Shown: positions 34,301-46,300 of the stretch, piece by piece
Layout: the number at the start of each line of letters is the position of its first letter
Position numbering within the stretch: position 1 is the stretch's first letter
Assembly (NCBI GenBank): GCA_948146395.1
Contig: OX411552.1
Span: 51,202,258 to 51,266,257, forward strand
Length of the DNA stretch: 64,000 bases
Direction of reading: 5' to 3'
From: Fragum whitleyi
Taxonomy: Eukaryota > Mollusca > Bivalvia > Cardiida > Cardiidae
Program-made: the position numbers and the translations under genes
The notes under the pieces: model-generated
Told to the model about the DNA's origin: nothing
What the model saw: only the letters and a program-made list of their open reading frames with translations
Databases searched by the model: none

Positions 34301-37300
34301 AAAAATATATGCCAGATGACAAATTGAAACTGTGAAGCGATGAAGTGAGTATTTATTGATTTCATGGAGGAATGAACTGAAAACTTGATTACACTGTATG
34401 AAAACGTGAAGCAGATTCATGCATGAGTGTAATCAGGTTTTAAGTTTCATACCTCAATGAAATAAAATAATGCTCTCTTCAAATCTTGTAATTTGATGAT
34501 ATGAAGTAAAAATGCTTGACTTATACTGTATGAAAAATGGAGTGTTTGTGATTACCCTGTTGCTGTAGGTATACATTGTAAATTGCAGGATTAACTTAAA
34601 TCATGCTAATATCTTTCTTATACTTTCTTAAAACTTTACTTGTACAAGGGTTGTCTGATAAGGCATTATAAAGGGATAATAAACTGTCTCCATCAACTCT
34701 TGTTTCTCATTTACATTACAGGTATTTAATGATCCGATTCATGGCCATATAGACCTACATCCACTGTGTGTTCGTATAATAGATACCCCAGAGTTTCAGA
34801 GGCTAAGGTTCCTGAAACAGCTTGGTAACTGCTACTTTGTGTATCCTGGTGCTTCTCATAACAGATTTGAACATTGTATAGGGTAAGACAATTCATAGAT
34901 CAACAGTGACTGGGAAAGGCTTGCGCAATGCGCCATAGTCACATTAAAATAAAAAATGTCACATTCTTTTCACTATAGAATGCGTCCTTGTCCAATTCAA
35001 ATTTTGTTATAAAAAAAAGGTACAAAAAGTCTTGGGACGAATCTATTTTAATCTCACAATAATTAGACACTAGTTACAGTTATAAAATAATAAATCTAAA
35101 TTATCTTGAATCGCACAAAATATCTATTCAGGTTAGTTAAAAAAACCCGGAAACCAGTAATTGGCAATTAGCTCATTCCAAATGAATGCAAGCCTAGCGT
35201 CTGCGATCGTCGATTGACAGATGGTAATTGCTCCCTAACAAAAGTAATTCAACTATGAAAAGAAAATATTTCCATAGAAATTTGATTTCTACTCGCATAT
35301 TTTTACTGAAAATACACAGACAATTTGTGTTAAGTCATAAAAGGGCAAGAGGAAAAAAATCGTGTTGAAATGTCAAGGGTTTTCGTGTCCAAAGTGTTGA
35401 TATCTTTACTTTTTGAAAGGATGCATGCTTAATGTACAGTAGGTTGGCAAAATTAAATCATAAGAAAAAGAAATTTAAATTATTTCGTTTGCATTTTCAG
35501 AAATAGCTGAAAAGATATTGAAGGCTGCTAGAGAGTAGTTTGAAATTCCATGTCATCAAAATTTTAAATGCCTTATTTCATCAAAGATGCATTTAAATGT
35601 GTGTTAAATAAAATTAAAGCAATTCTTAATTGCCTTTTAGAATAGAGGGTATATGTATTGGTTCATACCTTCATGAAAGAAGCAAATGGTCTATCATTAA
35701 CTTGGTTTAGCAAAGAAAAGAAAGTCTGAAGCCTCATGATATTTAAAGATGTTTATGTTAAATGTGTATAAATAGCACATTATTTGAATTGTTAAGTCTA
35801 AATAAAACCACAAGGCATTCCAAGAATTGAAATTGTCTCATTGATTTTCAAATTGTCACATTGAGTTTGCAAACTGAAGGGACATTGTCCCATTGCAAAT
35901 AATTCTTTCCCGATCACTGGATCAAATCTGTCAATTTAAAAATCAATATAATTTGCAGAGGTATCACGATAGAATACTGAAAATGAAAAGGGTCAAAATG
36001 ACAGAAAATTTGAGGGGTCAAAATATGATATGTAAAGATTTAAGGGTCAAACACGAGCCTTGGCACTTAGATTTCATACCAATTGTGTAATTTCAGTTTA
36101 TGACCATTAATTTGCTGACAAATTTTCTTTGAATATCATATAGTGGTTGCCATGTTCGATGGCTACTATTTTTCACCCCAAATAGAAATGTGTCCCGTGC
36201 CTCCTTTTGACCCACGAAAAACTTTGGTAATGCCGTATCATTATTTTGCATGACACGCTTTTACAAATACAGCATTGTTTACAAAAGTAACTGTCTTGTG
36301 AATCGGAATCGATTATCCAAAGAAGTTGTTGGCGGAGTCTGACTTTCAATGGATGTAGATAAGCTATATCCCTGCAAAGTTGTCTGTCGCATTTAATCCA
36401 TGAGAGAATCCTGTTTTCCAAAAGGCATTGACAAAAGTGGTAAATTGACTTTTTGGATCTCTGATTGAAATAAGTTTATGCTGTTATAATCTGAGGACGA
36501 CAGCAAAACATCATATGTCATTAAGCACAATCTACGTGAGTTAAAGTGACAAAAGATATTGGGTAGTTGTTGTTAACCGGTATTATTAAATTGTCTGAGA
36601 TTTTTTAAACCGATATTTTGAACTATAAGAATTATGAACAACGAGCAACTTTATGAAATCTTCAAATTAAAGATTAGAAACAAATGTTCAGAAAACAATA
36701 TTCAAGAGAGGACAAGACGTTTCCGCGGTGGATAAAAAAATGATTTGATGGTGAATATTGATTGGAGACCAATTCTCGCTTCGTACCAGTTCTTGCCAAC
36801 TGACCATTTTCACAGAAAAGAAGCAATATTTATTTAAAACAAATTATTTTCTGAACAGAAGAGGTTGTTTTCTACATAACTTGTAAATTAGAAGGGTTTT
36901 CTTTCCACTTTTACTATTAAAAGTTGGCGTGGTTGGCAAGAACTAGTTGGTACTCAGCTAGGATTGGTCTCTAACCAGCAGGGTAGTTAATAGTTATTAC
37001 CATTTGTTGCTTAACTTGATTTACCATCTAAGCAAAAACGAAACACTTCACACGTGAAGAAGAGACTCCAAAAATTTAAGCAAAGATCCCGTCATAGGGG
37101 TGTTGAAATGTGGATGTAGACGGCTAATGGGGTTTACTTAGTTTAACTTTCACTCCCTACAACCAGGTCTTGACCCCCCAAAAAAATTGATTTGACCCCC
37201 AAAACATTATGGTCAGGGGGTTATTGACCCATCAAATTCAGATCCTAACACAAGCCTTTTGTTATATGTACGTCTGCCATCTTTTAGTCCAAACACATGT

Positions 37301-40300
37301 TTTATCATTGAGCCTAGTTGGGTGGGAGACCTTGTTGTTGCTATATCATGGATGTGTATCTGAGTTTGTCTACCCCTCCAGAACATTACTCCTTTGTTTA
37401 TGAATAGATTTAAAAATAATTTTCAATGATTTATAACTATACTGCAAAGAAATTTCTAGTATTTTCAATGGTTATTGCTGACCTGACCAGTGATCTTGAC
37501 CTTATTTCAAATGGGACATATAATTATGATCAATAATATTTGTGCCAAGTTGTTTAATTTATTTTAGAATTTTTCCATAAATGCGAGAGATGATTCAATA
37601 AAGCTTAATTTCAATGTTTAATGTTAACCTCTGACCTTGACTTTTGAGTTATCGTCATAAGAATGACAATATTAGTTATACGGTTTCTTGCCTGGGTACA
37701 TGATGATTTATTCCTAGCTGAGAAAATGATTTGATTTGATTTCACCCACGCCGGTGTCCCAGGGTAACATGTCCTCGGGGTAACCTGTCCCCAGGGACAC
37801 ATTACCCTAGAAATCAGCCGGGGTAACCTGGGTTAACCCCCCATAAATCGTCATAGACCCTGGCAAGAAACCATATTATGAATTTATTATATTTCAAAGT
37901 GATAGATTAAATCACTCTCTGTTGTGTATTTAAGAGCTTAACACCGAATTAATTGAAACTACCAATTACTGTCAAATGTTAAATTTTTGTACCAGGATCA
38001 CATCTCTCACATTTATAGATAGGTTTAAAATTACAAGTTTTGGTCACAAATGTTTTCCATCATTAATTTTTGCAGATGTGCTATCTTGAAAAAAAATCAG
38101 ACAACATGGGGGTTAGGTGAAATATTGAAATAGAGCTATTGTGGGCTGGACATCAGTTGTCCTTGGAAACTTAAAAGAAATGTTACCGGTCATGCAAAAA
38201 GAACCATCTGGAAAATGAACAAAGTTTTAGGAAAAAGGGGTTGGATCCAGCATAGGTCAACCAGGTGTATTTCAGAAATTTTAACTTGAGAAAGTAGAAT
38301 AATAATTCTAGATTCAGAAAATTGTTATTTGCAAAAAGTGTCTGCCCTGGTCATTCTACACAGATCATGCAGTCTGACCAGGGTTGACAGTTTTTGCCCC
38401 TTTTTGAGTGACATGTCACAAATATTTTATTGACAGTGTATGTTACCTGGCAGGCCAGTTAGTGAGAGCCATACAGAGGAGACAACCTAGTCTAAATATA
38501 ACAGAGAAAGATATTTTATGTGTAGAAATAGCAGGCCTATGTCATGATCTAGGTACGTAGTTATAATAAGCCTACTTATGAAAATTATTGATTTCTGAAA
38601 TTTCTAAAATAAAAGGGCTGAAACCACTTCAAGACCAGGATTTGTTGAGGCCTTTTATGAATATCAGATTAATAAATAAGTTTGGCTTAAAAAGATTATA
38701 CATCGAGTGAGGACTTACATGAAAGTGCACGTACAAAATCTTTTAGACTTCTACAAGGGTAGATAAAAAAAAGTGGATATTTGCTATAACTTTAAGACTT
38801 TGTGACGCAAATGTGTTCAATTTTGCACATTTTCAAACCATTTTGTTTTGACATCATACTGAAATTGCGATGATGGAGATGAGAAAATTCCATGTCTATT
38901 CCTGTATAGGTGCCACTGTCGCACCCCATTTTGTAATTTTGCTGCCAAGAGCAAATACATGTTTCTGCTAAACTTTAGCATTATATTGACATTGTTACTG
39001 TGAGCTGGTATTGAATGGCACATGTTTTAGAATAGTTGCTATAGGAGACAAATATAGTTGATTGCAACAAGATTTGCACAATATATACAGAAAAATGTCT
39101 GGATATAATTCCTGAGATAGTTTTCTATTCAAAATCTTTTGACATAAACAGTTATGTAACTTAAGTCTAAATTATTTTTATACCCCCTCAAAACGAATGT
39201 TTTCGGGGCTATACTGGAATCAGCCTGTCTGTCTGTATGTTTGTCTGTACGTGGACATTTTTAATAGTAATTTTGTGTCATGAACTCCTCCTTCAACTTT
39301 CATTTAATAGTAATCCTTCAGTTTTCATTTAATAGTAATCTTCTCCGTCTGTCCGTCCGTCTGTCCGTCCATACGTCTGTCCACTTTTCTTGTCAACGCA
39401 ACTCCTCCAAAGTTACTAGCTGGATCTTCTTGAAACTTCACCTCAATTGGTAGATGTACATGAAGGAAGGATTTTATGGTTCATTGATTTTTGCCTGAGT
39501 TATGCCCCTTTAAAACTAAGTCTCTAGGTCCACATTTCTTGTCAATGCAACTCCTCCTAAGTTTCTGGCTGGATCTTCTTGAAACTTAGTCAATGTTATC
39601 ACCTCAATTGGTAGATGTACATGAAGGAAGGACTTTTTTGGTTCATTGATTTTTGCCTGAGTTATGCCCCCTTAAAACTAAGTCTTTGGGTCCACTTTTC
39701 TTGCCAACGCTACTCCTCCTAAGTTTCTGGCTGGATCTTCTTTAAACTTAGTCAATGTTATAACCTCAATTGGTAGATGTACATGAAGGAAGGATTTTAT
39801 GGTTCGTTGATTTTTGCCTGAGTTATGCCCCTTAAAAACTTAGTCTCTTGGGCTTGTTGCCTCAGTTATGCCCCCTTAAAATTTAGTCTCTTGGGCTTAT
39901 TGAAATTGCAGCCTTGTGAATGCAACTCTTCCTAAGTTTCTGGCTGGATCTAAATGAAATTTGGTGGATGTTATAACCGAAATTGGTAGATGAGCATGAA
40001 GTAAGGATTTTATGGTTCATTAATTTTACCCTAAATTATGCCCCCTTAAAACTTAGTATCTAGGGCTTATTGAAATTGCAGCCTTTTGAATGCAACTCCT
40101 CCTTACTTTTTGTCTTTAATTAAATGAAACTTGGTCAATGTCATCACCATAATTTGTAGATGTACACAGATCAAGGATTTTATGGCTCATTTATTTCCCT
40201 GAATTATGCCCCCTTAAAACTTATTGTCTTGATTTAAATGAAACTTGGTCATTTTGAATTTGGTTCTGTCAAAATAAGTAGTGTCTACAATTATTTTCGT

Positions 40301-43300
40301 GAAACAGCAGCAAAGTGGTGGCTTATTAGTCCCCCACCGGTTACCGGTTGGGGGACTATAGGTTTGCTCAATTCCGTCTGTTCGTCCGTCCGTCCGTCTG
40401 TCCGTCACACTTTTGTCTGGGCTATATCTTCTAAACCATATGTGCTAGCAACTTCAAACTTGGTACACTTATAGATCTCATTGAGGAGAAGTGTTATGTT
40501 AAAGAACCATTACTCTGCCACGCCCACTTTTTGAGTTATTGCCCTTTGTTGTTTTTACCCTTACATTCTTGTCCGAACCATATCTCCTAAACTATGAGTG
40601 CTAATAACTTCAAACTTTGTACACTTATAGATCTCATTGAGGAGAAGTGTCATGTTTAAGAACCGTTACTCTGTCACGCCCACTTTTTGAGTTATTGCCC
40701 TTTGTTGTTTTTACCCTTATGTTCTAGTCCGGAACATATCTCCTAAACTATGTGTGCTAGCAACTTTAAACTTTGTACACTGATAGATCTCATTGAGGAG
40801 AAGTGTCATATTCAAGATCCATAACTCTGCCACACACACTTTTTGAGTTATTGCCCTTTGTTGTTTTTAGCCTTACATTCTTGTCCTGATCATATCTCCT
40901 AAATTATAAGTGCTAGCAACTTCAAACTTTGTACATTTATAGATCTTATTGAGGACAAGTGTCATGTTTAAGAACTGTTACTCTGCCATGTCCACTTTTT
41001 GAGTTATTGCCCTTTGTTGTTTTTAGTCTTACATTCTTGTCCGGATCATATCTCCTAAACTATAAGTGTTAGCAACTTTAAACTTTGTACACATATAGAT
41101 CTCATTGAGGACAAGTGTCATGTACAAGAACTGAAACTCTGCCATGTCCACTTTTTGAGTTATTGCCCTTTGTTGTTTTTACCTTTACATTTTTGTCCGG
41201 AACATATCTTCTAAACCATAAGTGCTAGAAACTTCAAACTTACTACACTTATAGATATCATTGAAGACAAGTGTCATGTACAAGAACTGTCACTCTGCCA
41301 TGTCCACTTTTTGAGTTATTGCCCTTTGTTGTTTCTATCCTTACATTTTTGTCACGTACTTATCTCCTTAACCATTAGCCCTTGCAACTTCAAACTTTGT
41401 ACACTGGTAGATCTCATTGAGAAGAAGTGGAATCCACAAGAACTGTTACTCTGCCACATCCACTTTTTTAGTTATTGTCCGTTGTTGTTTTTATCCTGAC
41501 ATTTTTGTCCGGACCATATCTCCTGAGCCATCAGTGCTAGCAACTTCAAACTTGGTACACTTATAGATCTCATTGAGGACAAGTGGCATGTACAAGAATC
41601 ATACTTCTCCGCCCACTTTTGGAGTTTTTGCCATTGGTTGTTTTTACTCTTATATTTGGGACATTTTGTTCAAAAACTAAAGTGCTAGCAACTTCACATT
41701 TTGTATACAGTTATAGATCTAATAAGTAGGAGATATATTATAAGAAAGGATTTTTTGTTATCTGGTGGGGGACTCCTGTATCGCATCGCAATAAGACATT
41801 TTTTTCCTATTTATTACCATGTGCTTATAATTTTGTGTCTCAAAATCCTCCTTCAGTTTTCATTCAAAACTTTATACAAATATTGATCATAAGTTGAAAT
41901 TTTGCAAGACGCAATTTTCAAGTCTCAACTCCCCCTGGTTCATGAATTATCTCCCCTTGAACTTTGACCTTTTTTGCCGATTGTTACCGTGTACTTATAA
42001 TTTTGTCTCACAAACTCCTCCATGAGTTTTAATCAATAGTAATGAAACTTAATACAAACATTGATCACAAGTTGAAGTTTTGCAATACGCAAATTTCAAG
42101 TCTCCTTTGCTTCTCTTCTAAAATTGTTAAAGAAATTCAAGAATAAGAACTTAAGCTTTTTTGCACACAAGTAAAAATCTTGTGTTGCAAACTCCTCCTT
42201 GAGTTTTCAGTCAAAAGTAATGAATCTTTATACAAACATTGATCACATGTTGAAGTTTTGCAAGATCTAATTTTGAAGTCTCAACTTTTCCAGCTTCAAG
42301 AATATGCCCTTCACTTTAGACTTTTTTGTACACATGTACAACAAAAATCTGGTGTTTCAAACTCCTCCTTCAGTTTTTAGCTCCACTGGCCGAAGGCCAG
42401 CGATTTCGGCCAGCGAGGCCAGCGAGCTTTTGTCATGGCAGTGTGTCCATTGTGTGTCCATCCGTCTGTTCATGTGTGCGTAAACTTTTTCTTTAAACAT
42501 CTTTCCCTCCCAAACCAATGGGCGGATTTTGATGAAACTTGGAAGAAATGTTCCTTGAGTGACCCTCTTCTAAAATTATTTAAAGAAATTTTGTTTGACC
42601 CCCAAATATGGGCGAAGCAGGGCGGGGCATTTTTCACTTTGAAATCTTTAGAAATCTTCTCCTCCCAAACAATTGGGCCAATTTCAATGACACTTGGTAT
42701 GGATGTTCCTTGGGTGACCCTTTACTTAAATTCTCCAAGAAATTTTGATTGACCCCCAAATATGGGAGTGTCAGGGTGGGGCTTATTTTGAGCCCGAAAT
42801 CTTTGAAGACCTTGTCCTCCTAAACTACTGGGCCAATTTCAATGAAACTTTACCAGAATGTTACTTGGGAGACCCTTTCCAAAAGTTGCTCTAAAAATTT
42901 TGATTGGCCCATAAATATGGGTTTTGCAGGGTGGGGCCTAGTTTGAGCCCGAATTCTTTGAACGACATCTCCTCCTGAATCACTGGGCTGATTTCAATGA
43001 AATTTTACCAGAATGTTCCTTCTGTGACCCTTTTCAAAAATTGTTCGTGAAATTTTAATTAGCGCATAAATATTTGCATGTCAGGGTGTGGATTATTTTG
43101 AGCCCAGAGTCTTTGAACTACATCTCCTAATGAAGGTTGGGCCGATTTCAATGAAACTTGAGAATTTTGGTACAATGTGGACCATACCCAGTTAATTAAT
43201 ATAAAGTAGGTCTTAAGAGATTTCAAAGTGTTTTTTTCATTCAAAGAAAGTTTTTATTTAATGCAAGTCTAAAGATGTTAAAGCAAGTGGAGTGATACAG

Positions 43301-46300
43301 GCCCACTTTTTGGCCTCTTGTTGTTATATTTGAAGCATTTTTTGCCTCTCCTGCCAAAGTATCTCATTCTCTGAAAGCACTAGCGGGGGTATTAAGTCAC
43401 ATTCTGTGACAAGTTCTAGTTGGTACACCTTTGCTATTAGCATACTAATGATGGATGTGTTGTTTATACGAAAATAAATGATTTATATTTTATGCTTCCC
43501 GAAAGAGAGCATATAGCTGCCGCTTTGTCTGTCCGTCCTTCTGTAATTCTAGTCCCCAGCGATTTCTCCATAACCCTTAGCCAAATCAAATGAAACTTAC
43601 AGTAAAATACAGTTATTCTTTCATTTTACCCCCCACCTACGAAGTAGATGGGGTTATATTGGTTTCACCATGTCTGTCTGTCTGTCCGTCCATCCGTCTG
43701 TCCATCCGTCCGTAGACCTTTTCGTTTCCGGACTCTAACTCAAGAACCAAGTGACCTACAATCATGAAACTTTATACAAATGTTGCTTATGACCCAAGGA
43801 AGTGCCCTATTGTTTTTGGGCCACATAGGTCAAAGGTCAAGGTCACAGTGAGCCTTTCTTCAATTTTAATTTCCGGACTCTAACTCGAAAACCAAATGAC
43901 CTTCAATCATGAAACTTTATGCAAATTTTGCTTATGACCCAAGGAAGTGCCCTATTGTTTTTTGGTCACATAGGTCAAAGGTCAAGGTCACAGTCAGCCT
44001 TTGTTCAATTTTTGTATCCGGACTGTTACTCAAGATACAAGCCACCTAGAATCATAAAACTTTATGCAAATGTTGCTCATGACCTAAGGAAATGCCCTAT
44101 TGTTTTTGGGTCACATATGTCAAAGGTCAAGGTCACAGTCAATTTTTGTTCAATTTTCGTTTCCTGACTTGAACTCAAAAACCAAGCAACCTACAATCAT
44201 GAAACTTCATGCAAATGCTGCATATGACCTCAATATTTGTTACAAATACATCCTGCACTAATAGCACTTGCATTCTGACAAAGTGCTTGGGGGGGGGGGG
44301 GGGGTATAAGTCCGCTCTGCAACAGTTCTAGTGTCTCCTTGTCTTATGTTCAGAATTTGATGAAATTTCACAATTAAGTAGCAAATCAGATGCCCTTTAC
44401 CATAGAATATTTGAAATTTGTGTCTGAAAATATGTCATGCAAAAAGGGAGTTTAATGTTTGTTGCTTTTATGTTAGCTCTCTGTGTCTCATGCTACAGTA
44501 CTTTCTCCATAAACCTTTGGCCTTATCAAATGAAACTTGCCATGTAAACTCCCTATGGTATAATGCTGATGTGTCTTTCCAGGTTTTTGGATTTGTGGCA
44601 TCGTCACGGGAAAAGGGGACTTAGGGTAAAATGCAATTTTTCTCTCATTTCTCCAAGTATAATGGTCAGAATTTTCTGAAATTTCATATTGAGTAACAAA
44701 TCAGATGCCCTTTACATTAAACAATTTGAAATGTTCATACAAAAAATATATCATGGAAAATGGGGGCTTATTGTTTGTTAACTTTTTTCTTGCATTTCTC
44801 CTGGTCTTATGTTCAAAATTTGATGAAATTTCATAATTTAGTAGCAAATCAGATGCCTTTGACCATAAACTATTTGAAAATTTTATACAAAAAATGTCAT
44901 GGAAAAAGGGGACTTAATGTTTGTTACCTTTATGTTAGCTCTCTCTCTCTCTCTGTCATATTTCAGTACTGAGCAGAAAATGACAAAACTCTTTTGCAGA
45001 ATGTCATTGTAAAATGTTCAACCCTTTACCCTATAACAACTGCCTCTCAAAAAGAGTTCAGGGTAAAACAGTTAAGATTCATTGCAATGAATGTTTAAGT
45101 TTGTTGATGGTTAGAACTGACTGCGTAGAAATACAGCACTTTACAAGTATCACCATAATGTTGAAGTACCCTATAGAAACAATCAACAGCAAACTTTTTC
45201 CATTGATTGCATACATTTTTTTGTGACAATGCCTTATTCGGGGAGCATAATCCGTCTCTGATGGCTCTTGTTGTTACTGATTTCTATATTGGTGTAACAT
45301 ACTTTTGTTTCTACATATGCAGGAGCATTGTTGCTTAAAAATATCATCTTGTATCTTCTTTGCTATGGTCTATTGTGTTTTAAGTGAAGGCCTATTAATA
45401 GGTTCATTGAAACAAGAGGCCAATTAGGACAGAATAGGCTCTACTGGCTATCAAATTTTTCCTAAATTGTTCTAATAACTCTGAACTTTTATTTTTAAAC
45501 AACAACAACAACAACAAAGCAAATGGAGTTAGAATTGATTAATAAAAAAGACTGAAGTTGAAATGTTTCAAAAATACTATCATAGATATCTTTCTTGGTG
45601 GTATGGATTACTCTTGAAATAGTGAACATAGAAAGTCATTTACAAGTATTAAAAACTCTCAATAATTTGGTGAAGCCGTATACCTGTTTTCCAACAGATT
45701 GGACCTATTTTTAGAAAGGAACCTTCCAGTTATAAGCTACGATCATCTTGTGAAGGTTTAAATGACATTGGATAATATTTGTGTAATTTCTCATGTTTAC
45801 ACGAGACTTATTTTGAGCCCAAAATCTTTGAACGACATCTCCTCCTGGACCATTGGGCCGATTTCAATGACACTCAATATGAAGGTCAAAGGGAAATTGT
45901 TTTATTCTCTTGTGTTTACTTCCCTTGTTATGATACATAAATTGAACTGTGTAGGGAATGTTATTTTTGAACAAACTTTGTATGTAAACTGTGTCATGAA
46001 ATTAACCTGTGTCATGTTGCTTTAAGACTTCGACAAACTTTTATAAAAGTCAGTGCCGGATACTTTATTGATTAGTAGATATAAACATGTATTCTTGGGA
46101 AAATACAACAGTTCCTGAAAGCCCCATATAATGTGATCCTTAATATACATCTATAGAAATAAAGCACAAAGTCTTTAAGAAAATCTTCCCCTAAAATTAA
46201 AGGCTTAAACTTAATGTATTTGGCATGACCTATTAACTTAAGACCCTTTGTCATAAAACTTCAAATTATTGCACCAACTTGAATATTAGCCCTGTGTTTT

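Larger units (their letters stand above)
39177..43422 (+). mobile_element. Family H Helentron-like element containing B2, D and C2
   Basis: The 5' hairpin is TATACCCC...GGGGCTATA with an inner AAAAC/GTTTT stem, followed by GTCTGTCTG words and AACTCCTCC-type monomers (39270-39340, resuming at 41830-42374). The 3' end at 43394-43422 has GGGGGTATTA, the hairpin GTCACATTCTGTGAC and GTTCTAGTT. Three other elements lie between its two ends, making it one of the oldest insertions of this intron. Confidence 0.75.

Noticed and set aside
36173..36421. Minus-strand Cys-rich frame of 82 codons in a SAMHD1 intron
   Set aside because: The Cys spacing fits no zinc-finger pattern I know, and there is no supporting context.
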